Made by a program: the position numbers and the translations under genes. From the NCBI GenBank assembly GCA_965197385.1, contig CBDANA010000008.1:989327-1053326 (forward strand): DNA of 64,000 nucleotides, written 5' to 3'. Every line of letters begins with the position of its first letter. Position 1 is the stretch's first letter. The DNA comes from G963667915 sp965197385. Lineage in GTDB: Bacteria > Acidobacteriota > Vicinamibacteria > Vicinamibacterales > UBA823. Below the pieces are notes generated by a model that worked only from the letters and a program-made list of their open reading frames with translations, had not been told where the DNA came from and searched no databases. Positions 11,485-24,135 of the stretch are shown here, piece by piece.

Positions 11485-12491
11485 CCGGCGACCCGGCGCC
11501 GGCAGCCAGCGCAGCCCCGCTGCTGGCGGTCGAGCGCCTGACGACGGTGTTCGACGCGGGTGACCGTGCGCTCCCGGCCGTCGATCAGGTCAGCTTCTCC
11601 ATCGCCAGCGGCGAGACGCTGGGGCTCGTCGGCGAGTCTGGCAGCGGCAAGTCGGTGACGGCCCTGTCGATCATGCGGCTGGTGGAGCCGCCTGGCCGTA
11701 TCGCGGGCGGATCGGTCCGGCTGCGCGGCCGCGAGCTGCTCACCCTCACCGAGCGGGCGATGCGCGAGGTGCGCGGCGGCGATATCACGTTGATCTTCCA
11801 GGAGCCGATGACCGCCCTCAACCCGGTCTTCTCGGTCGGTAACCAGATTGCCGAGGCGCTGCTCGTTCACAAGCGCGTGAGCCGCGCCCGCTCACGGCAA
11901 GCCGTGGTCGAGCTGCTCGCCTCGGTCCGGGTGCCGGATCCCGACCGCCGGTACGGCGACTACCCGCACCAGCTGTCCGGCGGCTTACGCCAGCGGGTCA
12001 TGATCGCCATCGCGCTCGCCTGCCGGCCGGCGCTGCTCATCGCCGACGAGCCGGCCACGGCGCTCGACGCGACGCTCCACGCGCAGATTCTGGATCTCCT
12101 GCGGGATCTGAAGACCCGGTTCGAGCTCTCGTTGCTGCTGATCACGCACGACCTCGGCGTCGTCGCCGAAACGGCCGACCGGGTCGCCATCATGTATACC
12201 GGACGAATCGTCGAGCAGGGCTCCGTGCGGGACATCTTCCACCACCCCAGTGACCCGTACACCCGGGGGCTGCTGGCGTCGATGCCGGGCGGCGCGCCGG
12301 GCGCCAGGCTCAAGGCGATCGAGGGCACCGTGCCCCCGCTCGGCCAGCTACCGGCCGGGTGTGCATTCGCGCCCCGGTGTCCGGATCGGATGGACCGGTG
12401 CGAGGCCTCACCGCCGGAGGCGGTTTCGATCGCGCCGGGTCACGACACGCGCTGCTATCTACACGACAACGCGTCCGGAGGACCGAGCTGA
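11481..12491 (+). CDS. Peptide/nickel-type ABC transporter ATP-binding protein (DppD/OppD-like)
   Basis: 336 residues, GTG start inside the mutase stop (GTGA). Walker A GESGSGKSVTALS, Q-loop FQEPMTALNP, signature LSGGLRQRVMIAIALA, Walker B LLIADEPATALDATL and H-loop ITHDLGVVAETAD are all intact. The C-terminal oligopeptide-transporter extension is present with its cysteine motif (CAFAPRCPDRMDRC), which in this family can hold an iron-sulfur centre. It would energise import of peptides or similar solutes with the next gene, but that gene is broken and no permease or binding protein is nearby. Confidence 0.93.
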   Translation: MTGDPAPAASAAPLLAVERLTTVFDAGDRALPAVDQVSFSIASGETLGLVGESGSGKSVTALSIMRLVEPPGRIAGGSVRLRGRELLTLTERAMREVRGGDITLIFQEPMTALNPVFSVGNQIAEALLVHKRVSRARSRQAVVELLASVRVPDPDRRYGDYPHQLSGGLRQRVMIAIALACRPALLIADEPATALDATLHAQILDLLRDLKTRFELSLLLITHDLGVVAETADRVAIMYTGRIVEQGSVRDIFHHPSDPYTRGLLASMPGGAPGARLKAIEGTVPPLGQLPAGCAFAPRCPDRMDRCEASPPEAVSIAPGHDTRCYLHDNASGGPS

Positions 12492-13367
12492 TGGCGCTGG
12501 TGGAGGTCCGCTCGCTCGTCAAGCAGTTCGTCCGCCGTCACGGCATGTTCCGCGAGGCGACCATTGTCAAGGCGGTGGACGACGTGAGCTTTTCGATCGA
12601 GGCAGGCGAAACGTTCGGCTTGGTCGGCTAATCGGGCAGCGGTAAGACGACCACCGGCCGCTGCATGCTACGGCTGATCGAGCCGACCTCAGGCGAGGTG
12701 CGGTTCCGCGGCGAGAACGTCCTGGCCTACTCGACCAAGCGGATGCGGCGAGCGCGCCGCGATATGCAGATGGTCTTCCAGGATCCGTACTCGTCGCTCA
12801 ATCCGCGGATGCGCGCCGGCGACATCGTCGAGGAGCCGTTCATCATTCACAAAATCGGCGCCCACCTGGAGCGACGCGCGCGGGTCGCCGAACTGTTCGA
12901 GCTGGTCGGCCTCGACGGCCCACCTCGCCAGGTATCCGCATGAGTTCAGCGGCGGCCAGCGCCAGCGGATCGGCCTGGCGCGTGCGCTGGCGCTCAACCC
13001 GTCGCTCATCATCGCCGACGAGCCGGTCTCCGCGCTCGACGTCTCGATCCAGGCGCAGGTGATCAACCGGCTGACGGAGCTACAGGCGCAGATCAAGCTC
13101 ACGTATCTCTTCGTGACGCACGACCTGCGCCTCGTACAGCACACCTGCGATCACGTGGCGGTGATGTACCTGGGCAAGATCGTCGAGCAAGCGCCGGCCG
13201 CTGCCCTCTTCGACAACCCACGTCACCCGTACACCCAGGCGCTGCTTTCGGCGATCCCCGTGCCCGACCCGGACGCACAGCGAACGCGAATCCCTGTGGA
13301 CCCGGAGCAGTTCGACCGGAACGCACCGCTCCGTGAACTCGCGCCGGGCCACTGGGCGGCGATCTGA
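12491..13367 (+). pseudogene. DppF/OppF-like ABC ATPase with a nonsense codon in Walker A and a frameshift
   Basis: ATG 12491 overlaps the dppD-like stop (TGATG). The frame reads to ETFGLVG, then TAA at 12629-12631 stands where the family has GAA/GAG (Glu of GESGSGKTT), and the same frame continues SGSGKTTTGRCMLRLIEP with Q-loop VFQDPYSSLNPRM. A second lesion lies near 12920-12930: the frame must shift by one base to continue with YPHEFSGGQRQRIGLARALA, Walker B LIIADEPVSALDVSIQ and H-loop VTHDLRLVQHT, to the stop at 13365-13367. Two separate lesions argue for a dead gene, or, less likely, assembly errors. Confidence 0.88.
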
Positions 13368-13406
13368 CGGGCTGTGGGCTCCACAGGACCGGCGATCACG
13401 GTTGTG

Positions 13407-13612
13407 ACTGTGGCGCAGCCCTTGCCACTTCGCCAATGAGTCAACCGAAGCGTGGCCCCCGAGCGTCAGTCGAGGGGCCGGGCTGCGACGACCGCAGATG
13501 ACACCATCAACCAAGGGCTCCGCCTCCGGCTTGCCCACGCAGGCTTCCCCGCTCGCTGACTCGGGGGCCACGCATGGCTTGATTCTGCGTGAGGTGGCAA
13601 GGCCTGCGCTAC
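13407..13612. repeat. Long imperfect inverted repeat between convergent genes
   Basis: The left arm (about 13407-13480) and the reverse complement of the right arm (about 13540-13612) align over about 70 bases, sharing GCGCAG, CTTGCCAC and GCGTGGCCCCCGAG. The left arm includes the 24-mer at 13455-13478 that recurs at 49810-49833. It occupies the gap between the dppF-like pseudogene and acs, which converge here. No open frame is credible. It could be a degraded inverted-repeat element, and its folded RNA might end transcription from both sides. Confidence 0.65.
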
Positions 13613-13655
13613 AGATAATTGGCCGGACACGCGAGGGCGGTTTTTCGAATAGCCC

Positions 13656-15629
<1,974 letters not shown>

Positions 15630-15677
15630 GGGTCCTCGTGTGACAGCTCCGGCTAGGCATCCACGACGGGCTGCTCG

Positions 15678-16178
15678 CTACGCCGACGGCGGCACGGTCG
15701 ACGGTGTCGGCGGCTCGACCTGCGCCCCCTTCGCGAAGAGCGCCGCGCCCAAGGCACCACCCATCGTCGCAAAGACCACGCCGACGATCAACATGATGAC
15801 GAAACCGACCGCCAGCCCCACCGCTCCAACATCGACGTCCTGCAGCAAATCCCTCAGCTCGGGCGGGATGTCACGCACGCGGTCCAGCACCTGCTCGGTC
15901 ATCCGCCGCTGCAACGGCGCCAGCACAAGTTGCATCGGAATGGCGGCCACGACGTAGATGAACGCACCGACCACCCCCGCCCAGAACCCAACCGCCGCGC
16001 CGTCGCCCAGCGTGATCGGCGCCGACTGCCCCTGCTGCAGCAGATAGGCCGCCAGGACGCCGCCTGCGACGACCCAGAGGCAGCAGCACAGGTTGGCCGC
16101 GGAGACGATCGGCAGGGCCGACAAGATCCCGAGAAACGTGCCGCCGAGCAGCGCCGGCTGGAGCTTGCTCGAGTTCAT
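15678..16178 (-). CDS. Multipass membrane protein of unknown function
   Basis: 166 residues with about four hydrophobic helices: about 8-30 (with CCCLW), 38-50, 60-85 (GFWAGVVGAFIYVVAA) and 115-150 (glycine-rich IMLIVGVVFATMGGALGAA). The amphipathic middle (RMTEQVLDRVRDIPPELRD) is probably exposed to the cytoplasm. The tail is proline-rich. I recognise no named family with confidence; it resembles small DUF membrane proteins of acidobacteria. It sits downstream of ino1 on the same strand (41 bp gap), possibly in one transcript. Confidence 0.7.
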   Translation of the reverse strand: MNSSKLQPALLGGTFLGILSALPIVSAANLCCCLWVVAGGVLAAYLLQQGQSAPITLGDGAAVGFWAGVVGAFIYVVAAIPMQLVLAPLQRRMTEQVLDRVRDIPPELRDLLQDVDVGAVGLAVGFVIMLIVGVVFATMGGALGAALFAKGAQVEPPTPSTVPPSA

Positions 16179-16219
16179 TGTAAATGTAACGGCCGTCGCG
16201 CGGACGGCCGGACCCGCGC

Positions 16220-17533
<1,314 letters not shown>

Positions 17534-17561
17534 GGCGCCAGACTATATCATGAGGCTTCCC

Positions 17562-18119
17562 ATGAGGTTCTTCCGCCCGGGCCAGGGTCCCCACGCACTC
17601 GAAGTGTCGATGGCCGGCCTGAAGATGGGCGAGCGATTCCTCCAGATTCGTTGCGGCAATGGCAAGATGTGCGCCGCCATCGCCGCGAAGGTCGGTCTCT
17701 CGGGCCGGGCCTGCGCCGTCGACGAGGCGGCCGAAGGATGCGATCACGGGCGCAAGGCCGCCACCAAGGAAGGCGTGCTGGTCGAGGTCGAGCAGGCGTC
17801 GTACGACACGCTGCCCTACGAACCAGACTCGTTCGACGTCGTCGTGCTGTGGGATCTGATCGGCCGGCTGTCACCGCAGCGCCGGGTGCGCTGTCTGCAG
17901 CAGGCACTGACCGTGTTGCGACCGGGTGGACGCGGCATGGTGATCGAGCGCGTGCCCCGGGGGGGGCTGGGAGCGCTGCTCGGCAGCCCGCAGGTGGACG
18001 AGCACTACAAGGCCTCCGGCGGCGCCCAGCGCGCGCTCGAGGCCGAGGGCTTCAAGGCGGTCCGCTGCCTGGCCGAACGTAACGGCCTGGCCTTCGTCGA
18101 GGGCATCAAGCCGGTCTAA
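17562..18119 (+). CDS. Class I SAM-dependent methyltransferase-like protein
   Basis: 185 residues from ATG 17562, chosen because TGAGG lies six bases upstream; ATG 17550 is in frame and possible. The fold is suggested by GERFLQIRCGNGKMCAAIAA (motif I, but with Arg-Cys-Gly-Asn where Gly-x-Gly is usual), an acidic turn ACAVDEA, PDSFDVVVLWDLIGRLSP (motif IV) and ALTVLRPGGRGMVIER (motif V-VI). The substrate is unknown. Its TAA stop lies in the first bases of repeat copy B, so the repeat marks the gene's end. Confidence 0.75.
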   Translation: MRFFRPGQGPHALEVSMAGLKMGERFLQIRCGNGKMCAAIAAKVGLSGRACAVDEAAEGCDHGRKAATKEGVLVEVEQASYDTLPYEPDSFDVVVLWDLIGRLSPQRRVRCLQQALTVLRPGGRGMVIERVPRGGLGALLGSPQVDEHYKASGGAQRALEAEGFKAVRCLAERNGLAFVEGIKPV

Positions 18120-18523
18120 CAGCCCGTGGTGAAAGTCTCGCTGCATTCGACCGCCGATGCATCCCGCCATGGGCGGCGCTGGGCGTTGTCCACGATGGGT
18201 CAAATACTCCCGGTATTCTCCCCCCTCGCGCCTGGCGGGGCGGGCGCGGCTTTGGTTTAACCTTATCCCGGATTTCCGATTTGGCTGTGGTACCGTATCG
18301 GCAGACCAGTCGCCGCGCCTTGATTTCCGGGGCTCCGACGCAAGGAACCCCGCCACGGAGGGTGACACCCTGTGGGTGAATGACAGCACGAGGCGTTTCA
18401 GTTCACGTTCAATGGCTTTCTGAAAGTCGCATTCCAGGGGTCCTGGTATGCAGCGATGTCGCGGTCGGTGATGTCGGTTTAAGAGGGGCCTTAGTTCAAC
18501 GCGGGACTCTCACCACGGGTGTC
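18117..18523. repeat. Palindromic repeat copy B, split by an IS1380-derived fragment
   Basis: The left end TAACAGCCCGTGGTGAAAG and core run to 18260. The right end (GCGGGACTCTCACCACGGG) is at 18501-18519. Removing 18261-18482 rejoins TTGGTTTAA to GAGGGGCC and restores an alignment with copy A. The right half carries in-frame stops, so this is a decayed copy. Confidence 0.75.
18261..18477 (+). mobile_element. IS1380-family left-end fragment inserted in repeat copy B
   Basis: The first about 180 bp (from CTTATCCCGGATTTCCG) match the left end of the IS1380 element at 40682 almost base for base, including the first coding bases of the transposase and the same missing base in the GGCGTTTCAGTTC stretch. 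The last about 35 bp do not match that element. GGTTTAA flanks both sides (18254-18260 and 18476-18482), like a target duplication. A short open frame starting at 18380 is this left end and is not counted as a gene. Confidence 0.75.
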
Positions 18524-18643
18524 AATACCCCCCCGATCGGGCCGATCGGCCCAGATGTGCCTTGCAATGTGTGCCAAAATGTTCAAAATCGGTACAGTTT
18601 TGGCGAGTTACCGGAGTCGCAACCGACCCTGGCAGGGTTCGCC

Positions 18644-18665
18644 TAACAGCCCGTGGTGAAAATCT
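18644..18665. repeat. Solo end of the CTAGCAGCCCGTGG repeat
   Basis: TAACAGCCCGTGGTGAAAAT stands alone with no core or partner end behind it. The 18524-18643 stretch before it has short GC palindromes around 18530-18552 (CCGATCGGGCCGATCGG) but no gene. Confidence 0.6.
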
Positions 18666-18666
18666 G

Positions 18667-19076
18667 ATGAGCTCACCCAGCAAGCGCACCGAGCCCTCGG
18701 CGGTCGACTCGCGCTTTGCAACGCTGGTGCAGTCACCGCTGCGGGCTGGCCTGCTTCGCTTCCTCCACGCCCGCCCGCACGAGCCACGGTCGAGGAAGCA
18801 GAAGCCAAGCGGACCGAGTTGCAGCAGGTGGTCTGGGCTCTGGAGTTCGAAGCCCGTCCCGGCAAGCGCCTCGCGCTAGGCATGAGCATCGGGAAGGCGG
18901 TGTTTCCGAACGACGGAGAATCGTACGAGGCGCTGATGGCCGTGGCCGACAACCGCATGTATCAGGACAAGGACGAGCGGAAACGAACGCGGACTGGCAG
19001 CTCCCCGAAGGGCGGCACCCGGCCCGCGGCGGGCGGGCCGGAGGTCACGACCGACAGCGCCGTCTCGGGTCTCTAA
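18667..19076 (+). pseudogene. Remnant joining an unknown N-terminus to the tail of a GGDEF-type domain
   Basis: An ATG at 18667 opens with MSSPSKRTEPSAVDSR and LRAGLLRFLHARPHE, which looks like the start of a regulatory protein. From about 18784, in another frame, the sequence reads TVEEAEAKRTELQQVVW, then LALGMSIGKAVFPNDGESYE and ALMAVADNRMYQDKDERKR, which is the C-terminal third of a diguanylate cyclase domain. The GGDEF active-site part is absent. This is best read as two gene ends joined by a deletion. A functional product is unlikely. Confidence 0.65.
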
Positions 19077-19093
19077 TAACCCCAGCCGCCCGC

Positions 19094-19351
19094 TCAGGAA
19101 CTTGACTGGTCGAGATCGTCCGTGTCGACCCAGTCGGGACGGCGCTCACCGAGACCGACCACCAACACGGCCACGCCCGTCGCACCAGCAACGAGGCCAC
19201 AGCCGTCGGACACCCAGGTTTCCCACGGGTAGTCCCCTGTCGCCAGCGCGACCGCGGGCAGGACCAGCGCAACGCCGACGAGCACGGCGACCCGTCGATC
19301 GAATGTCAGCCGGAGGACGACGCCGCGCACGCGACGCAGTGTGGGTGTCAA
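19094..19351 (-). CDS. Small membrane protein (85 aa)
   Basis: A TTG start overlaps the stop of the upstream BON-type gene (TTGA), which suggests coupled translation. Two hydrophobic helices are seen, about 20-38 (VAVLVGVALVLPAVALA) and 50-68 (GLVAGATGVAVLVVGLG), with an acidic C-terminal tail (DWVDTDDLDQSSS). Family not recognised. Confidence 0.5.
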   Translation of the reverse strand: MTPTLRRVRGVVLRLTFDRRVAVLVGVALVLPAVALATGDYPWETWVSDGCGLVAGATGVAVLVVGLGERRPDWVDTDDLDQSSS

Positions 19352-19694
19352 GGCGCGTGTATCAGCCCGACGGCCCGCCGCACGACTGGCGCGACGACCC
19401 GAAGCCGTGAATCGATCTCCGCGACGCCGGCCACGGTGCGCGCCACGGCAGCCGCATGTGACGCCTGGGCTGCGCTGCGGACATCGCCGTCAAGGTCACG
19501 ACCCGCGCGCGCGTCTCGACGGTCACGCGCAACCCCCAAACGATCGGATCGTTCAGGAGTGCCCTGCGGACTCGAGCCGTGATCGCCGCGTCGTCGAACG
19601 TGGTGTCGATGGTAGTCCCACAGGCGGCGAGCGCCAACACCGCCAGTATCAATGCCCTCGGCGCCAATCGCAGGCGAGCCACGTCTTGACGCAT
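19348..19694 (-). pseudogene. BON-domain lipoprotein with a frameshift
   Basis: A lipoprotein signal is clear (APRALILAVLALAAC), followed by the start of a BON domain (FDDAAITARVRRALLNDP and VTVETRARVVTLT). At about 19485-19495 one G seems to be missing: the frame passes to AMSAAQ, while the other frame carries the expected continuation GDVRSAAQASHAAAVARTV and AGVAEIDSRLRVVAP to a stop at 19348. BON domains bind membranes or partner proteins in the periplasm. The start codon sits one base from the end of a palindromic repeat. Confidence 0.8.
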
Positions 19695-19856
19695 CTAGTG
19701 TCCTGTCCCAGTGATTCGCAACATATCTTCCGAGCGGGGCTTCCCGGCTACCTGCGTTGCTCCTCGGTCACACATTCCCGATGTGCTCCCTCGTCGCGCC
19801 TTGTCAGCCGGGCGCCGCACTCCGGGATATATGCCGCGAATCACTGGGACAGGACA

Positions 19857-19860
<4 letters not shown>
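19695..19860. repeat. Palindromic element with perfect 25-bp inverted ends (CTAGTGTCCTGTCCC type)
   Basis: Both ends read CTAGTGTCCTGTCCCAGTGA plus TTCGC outward-in, with no mismatch over 25 bp (19695-19719 and 19836-19860), then a weaker pairing continues inward. The interior (GCGTTGCTCCTCGGTCAC to CTCCCTCGTCGCGCCTTG) resembles the core of the CTAGCAGCCCG family although the ends are unrelated. The right end supplies the fabI stop codon, and the left end abuts the BON gene start. No transposase is inside; TA/CTAG ends recall IS630/Tc1-type mini-elements. Confidence 0.88.
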
Positions 19861-20633
<773 letters not shown>

Positions 20634-20723
20634 CGTTGACGTCCCTCGGAACACATGCCCGACAGTGTGCGTGGTGACGAGTCGCCAATGACGGCGCGGA
20701 TGGGGGCGGATTGCAGCTAGCTG

Positions 20724-21383
20724 CTAGGACGGCTTCTTGCCGCGACGACCCGACCGGGAGCGAGACCGCCCACGGTCGGAGGATCGGCCTCGACGGTGGT
20801 CGCCCGATCCAGAACCAGTTTGCGACCGTTCCTGGTCCCGCGAGCGCTTCTGGAATCCGCCGTTGCCCGCCCCCCGGCCGCTCGCCAACCGCTTGCCGGA
20901 GTAGCCGCCGCTATTGCCCTCGCGGGCGTTGCCATTGCGTCCTTCGGACTGGCGAATCGTGAACTCCGGCATTCGACGCTCCAACACCTGCCCCTCGAGC
21001 CGAGGTAATGTCGCTCGGATCAACGGGCGGCGCACCGGACCTTCGTCTGGCTCCGCACCGGCCGCGAGCGCCTGGTCAGCCGTCGGCGGGTCCGCCACGG
21101 TCGGATCCGGCACGATCGAATCGGTCGGCGTGGAATCGGCTGGGCGGACGGCTCGCGCCGGCGCCGCCGGCGCGCCGAGCGCCGCGGCCGTCATCACCTT
21201 GGGCCGGCGCTTGGGGGGTGCCTTGGCCGCTTTGTACTCATGTTCGGCATCACAGGCTGTGCACCGCGTTTGTTTCACCTCGTCCCCCACCATGGCGACG
21301 ATGGCATGCGTGGTGGCACGGCGCTCACGCGGACAGTAGTCGTCCACGTTGTCACCCAGCCGGAGCCGGCGTTGTTCCATCAA
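20724..21383 (-). CDS. Protein with N-terminal zinc-knuckle-like cysteines and a basic Arg/Ser/Gly tail
   Basis: 219 residues. The N-terminal 55 residues hold one cysteine near 17 (DDYCPRERRATTH) and a CTAC pair (about 41-44), followed by HEYK, a probable metal site. The centre is alanine/proline-rich. The C-terminal about 70 residues are very basic and low-complexity (GGYSGKRLASGRG, RSSDRGRSRSRSGRRG), typical of RNA- or ribosome-binding disordered tails. Start could also be the second Met. The family is unnamed to me; a nucleic-acid role is inference from composition. Confidence 0.65.
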   Translation of the reverse strand: MMEQRRLRLGDNVDDYCPRERRATTHAIVAMVGDEVKQTRCTACDAEHEYKAAKAPPKRRPKVMTAAALGAPAAPARAVRPADSTPTDSIVPDPTVADPPTADQALAAGAEPDEGPVRRPLIRATLPRLEGQVLERRMPEFTIRQSEGRNGNAREGNSGGYSGKRLASGRGAGNGGFQKRSRDQERSQTGSGSGDHRRGRSSDRGRSRSRSGRRGKKPS

Positions 21384-21507
21384 ACCCTAACCGAAAGGAC
21401 GTCCGTCAAAGACTTCAAAAGGAACGCTGGCAGGTAGACTGAGTCTAGCAGAGAAAGTCACGGCAATGCAACCAGTTCCGACAGAGGCGAGTCCGGCAGA
21501 CCGCCAC

Positions 21508-22911
21508 TCAGTCTGCCGACCCGGATGCCGCCCGGGCCCGCTCCAGCCAGGCTGACATCCCGGCGAGCGCGGCGGCCACGGCGTCCGGATTGGTCGATTG
21601 CGGCGTGCGGCGCGCGGTGACCGCTGCCCGGGGCGAGACCCGCTCCACGACGTCGGCCTGGAAGCGCTCACTGAAGGTCTGCCACTCCACGACGGTCAAC
21701 GACTCGAAGTCCCGCTGCGTGGCCATCAGGTCACGAACCATGCCGCCAACCAGCGCATGCGCCTCGCGAAACGCCATGCCCCTCCCCACCAGGTAGTCGG
21801 CTACCTCGGTCGCGAGGAGCATCCCGGACGCCGCCGGCTCGGTGCGCGACGCGGTCAGCGACAGGGCTCGCACGACGGCGGCCGTGGCCAACGTCGATGC
21901 CAACGCTGTGTCCTCGGCGTCGAACAGCGCGTCCTTGTCTTCCTGCAGATCCTTGTTGTACCCGCTCGGCAGGCCTTTCATGCTGGCGAGCCAGCCAGTC
22001 AGACGGCCGATGGCGCGGCCCGCCTTCCCACGCACGAGCTCCAGCGGATCCGGGTTCTTTTTCTGCGGCATCAGGCTGCTGCCGGTGGTCACGGTGTCGG
22101 CCAGCTCGAAGAAGCCGAATTCCTCGCTGGTGAAGATGATCAGATCCTCGGCGACCCGGCTGAGGTGCACCATGAGCAGCGCGCAGGCGTGGAGGAAGCC
22201 CGCGACGAAATCCCGGTCGGACGTGGCATCGAGGCTATTGGCGACGACACGCGAGAACCCCAGGCTGGCCGCAAGCGCGGCGGTGTCGATGTCGTAACTC
22301 GATCCCGCGATTGCGCCGGAGCCGAGCGGCATCGCGTCCGCTTCGTCCCGTACCCATTCCAGTCGCCCGTGGTCGCGGCGGAGCGCCTCGCCGTGCGCCA
22401 GGAAGAAATGGGCGACGGCGATCGGCTGCGCACGTCGGAGGTGCGTATAGGCCGGCATCAGCGTCGTCCCGGCTAACGTCGCCTGATCTACAAACGCCGC
22501 CGTCAAGTCGAGAATCGCCCGCTGCACCACCCGCGCGCGCCGCCTCACGTACAGACGGAGGTCGAGCGACACCTGATCGTTGCGCGAGCGGCCGGTGTGC
22601 AGCCGCTTGCCGGCCTCGCCGACGCGGTCCACGAGTTGACGCTCCACGAAGGCGTGGACGTCCTCGTCGGGACCGGACACGAACGCCGGATCGCGACGGC
22701 CGGTATTAAGGATCTCTCGCAGCGCGGCCGACACCGCAGCCGCTTCGTCGGCGCTCAGCACCCCGGCCGGCACCAACGCCTCGGTCCAGGCCAGGCTGCC
22801 CCGGACGTCGTCCTCGAAGAGGCGCCGGTCGAAACTGAACGACGACTGAAAGCCGAAGACGTCGGCGTCCGGCGCCCCGGCGAATCGACCGGACCACGGG
22901 TGGTCGCTCAT
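21508..22911 (-). CDS. argH: Argininosuccinate lyase
   Basis: 467 residues. Splits argininosuccinate into arginine and fumarate, the last step of arginine synthesis. Fumarase/aspartase superfamily: HTGRSRNDQVSLDLRLYVRR, the histidine-containing MPAYTHLRRAQPIAVAHF, LGSGAIAGSSYDIDTAALA and the mobile catalytic loop GSSLMPQKKNPDPLELVRGK. The start overlaps the argG stop by four bases (ATGA), so translation is coupled. Last gene of the argR-argG-argH operon. Confidence 0.98.
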   Translation of the reverse strand: MSDHPWSGRFAGAPDADVFGFQSSFSFDRRLFEDDVRGSLAWTEALVPAGVLSADEAAAVSAALREILNTGRRDPAFVSGPDEDVHAFVERQLVDRVGEAGKRLHTGRSRNDQVSLDLRLYVRRRARVVQRAILDLTAAFVDQATLAGTTLMPAYTHLRRAQPIAVAHFFLAHGEALRRDHGRLEWVRDEADAMPLGSGAIAGSSYDIDTAALAASLGFSRVVANSLDATSDRDFVAGFLHACALLMVHLSRVAEDLIIFTSEEFGFFELADTVTTGSSLMPQKKNPDPLELVRGKAGRAIGRLTGWLASMKGLPSGYNKDLQEDKDALFDAEDTALASTLATAAVVRALSLTASRTEPAASGMLLATEVADYLVGRGMAFREAHALVGGMVRDLMATQRDFESLTVVEWQTFSERFQADVVERVSPRAAVTARRTPQSTNPDAVAAALAGMSAWLERARAASGSAD

Positions 22912-24125
22912 GACACTGGTCCCGACTCGGGCCCGCCTGGCGCCTTCCGGGCGGCGATCTCCACCGGCAGGCCGAAGATCTTGATGAACCCCTCGGCCGC
23001 GCTGTGATCGAACTGATCGTCGGCATCGTAGGTGGCGAGCGCATGCTCGTAGAGCGCGTAGGGTGACTGGCGACCCACGACGTGACAGTGGCCTTTAAAC
23101 AGTTTGAGGCGAACCGTCCCGGTCACTCTCGGCTGGATGGAGGCCACGAACGCGTCGATCGCCTCCCGCGTCGGCGTGAACCACAGGCCGTCATAGACCA
23201 GGTCGGCGTAGATCCCGGAAAGATCCCGCTTCACACGCTCCAGATCGCGCGGAATGACCATCATCTCCAATTCGCGGTGTGCCATGTGGAGCACGACCGC
23301 GGCCGGCGCTTCGTAGATCTCCCGCGACTTGATGCCCACGAGCCGGTTCTCGACCATGTCGATCCGGCCGACGCCGTGCGATCCGGCGATCGTCTCGACA
23401 CTGTGAATGAGCTCGACCAGCGGCATCGCGACGCCGTTCACCTCGGCCGGCACGCCGTCGGCGAATCGAATCTCGACGTAGGCGGGCGTCTCGGGACACT
23501 TCGCCAGCTCTTGCGTCAGGGTGTAGATGTCCTCGGGTGGCTCGGTCCAGGGATCCTCGAGCACGCCGCACTCGATCGACCTCCCCCACAGGTTCGAGTC
23601 CGTGCTGTACGGGTTGTCCACCGTCACGGGCACCGGAATGCTGCGCTCCTGCGCATAGGCGATCTCATCCGGGCGACTCATTCCCCACATCCGGGCCGGC
23701 GCGACGACCCGAATGGCCGGATTCAGCGCACGTGCCGACACGTCTATCCGCACCTGGTCGTTCCCCTTGCCCGTGCACCCGTGGGCGATGGCGCTCGCCC
23801 CCTCCATCTCGGCAATCTCGACGAGCCGCTTCGCGATGAGCGGCCGGCCCAGCGAGGTGGCCATCGGATACCGCCCCTCGTAGAGCGCGCTCGCCTGCAA
23901 CGCCGGCAACACATACTCGCGGACGAACTCCTCGCGCACGTCGAGCACGTGTGCGCGGAGCGCTCCCACGGCCAGCGCGCGTTCCTTGACGTCGTCGAGC
24001 TCCTTCCCCTGCCCCATGTCGAGCGTCACGGCGATCACCTCCGCCTCGAAGCGCTCGGCCAGCCACGGGATGGCGACCGACGTGTCCAGTCCGCCCGAAT
24101 ACGCGAGTACGATCCGTTCCATCAC
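22908..24125 (-). CDS. argG: Argininosuccinate synthase
   Basis: 405 residues. Joins citrulline and aspartate using ATP. N-type ATP pyrophosphatase: the PP-loop AYSGGLDTSVAIPWL at the N-terminus; GRPLIAKRLVEIA, AHGCTGKGNDQVR, and the citrulline/aspartate-binding NLWGRSIECGVLEDPW follow in family order. It lies 10 bp downstream of argR and overlaps argH. Confidence 0.98.
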   Translation of the reverse strand: MMERIVLAYSGGLDTSVAIPWLAERFEAEVIAVTLDMGQGKELDDVKERALAVGALRAHVLDVREEFVREYVLPALQASALYEGRYPMATSLGRPLIAKRLVEIAEMEGASAIAHGCTGKGNDQVRIDVSARALNPAIRVVAPARMWGMSRPDEIAYAQERSIPVPVTVDNPYSTDSNLWGRSIECGVLEDPWTEPPEDIYTLTQELAKCPETPAYVEIRFADGVPAEVNGVAMPLVELIHSVETIAGSHGVGRIDMVENRLVGIKSREIYEAPAAVVLHMAHRELEMMVIPRDLERVKRDLSGIYADLVYDGLWFTPTREAIDAFVASIQPRVTGTVRLKLFKGHCHVVGRQSPYALYEHALATYDADDQFDHSAAEGFIKIFGLPVEIAARKAPGGPESGPVS

Positions 24126-24135
24126 TCTGTCTCCT

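Noticed and set aside
12620..12640. Programmed read-through or recoding at the dppF TAA
   Set aside because: No recoding signal is visible and a second lesion lies downstream, so decay is simpler.
18380..18646. Small plus-strand open frame ending at the solo repeat end
   Set aside because: It is the IS1380 left end in the shifted frame followed by repeat sequence; not a gene.
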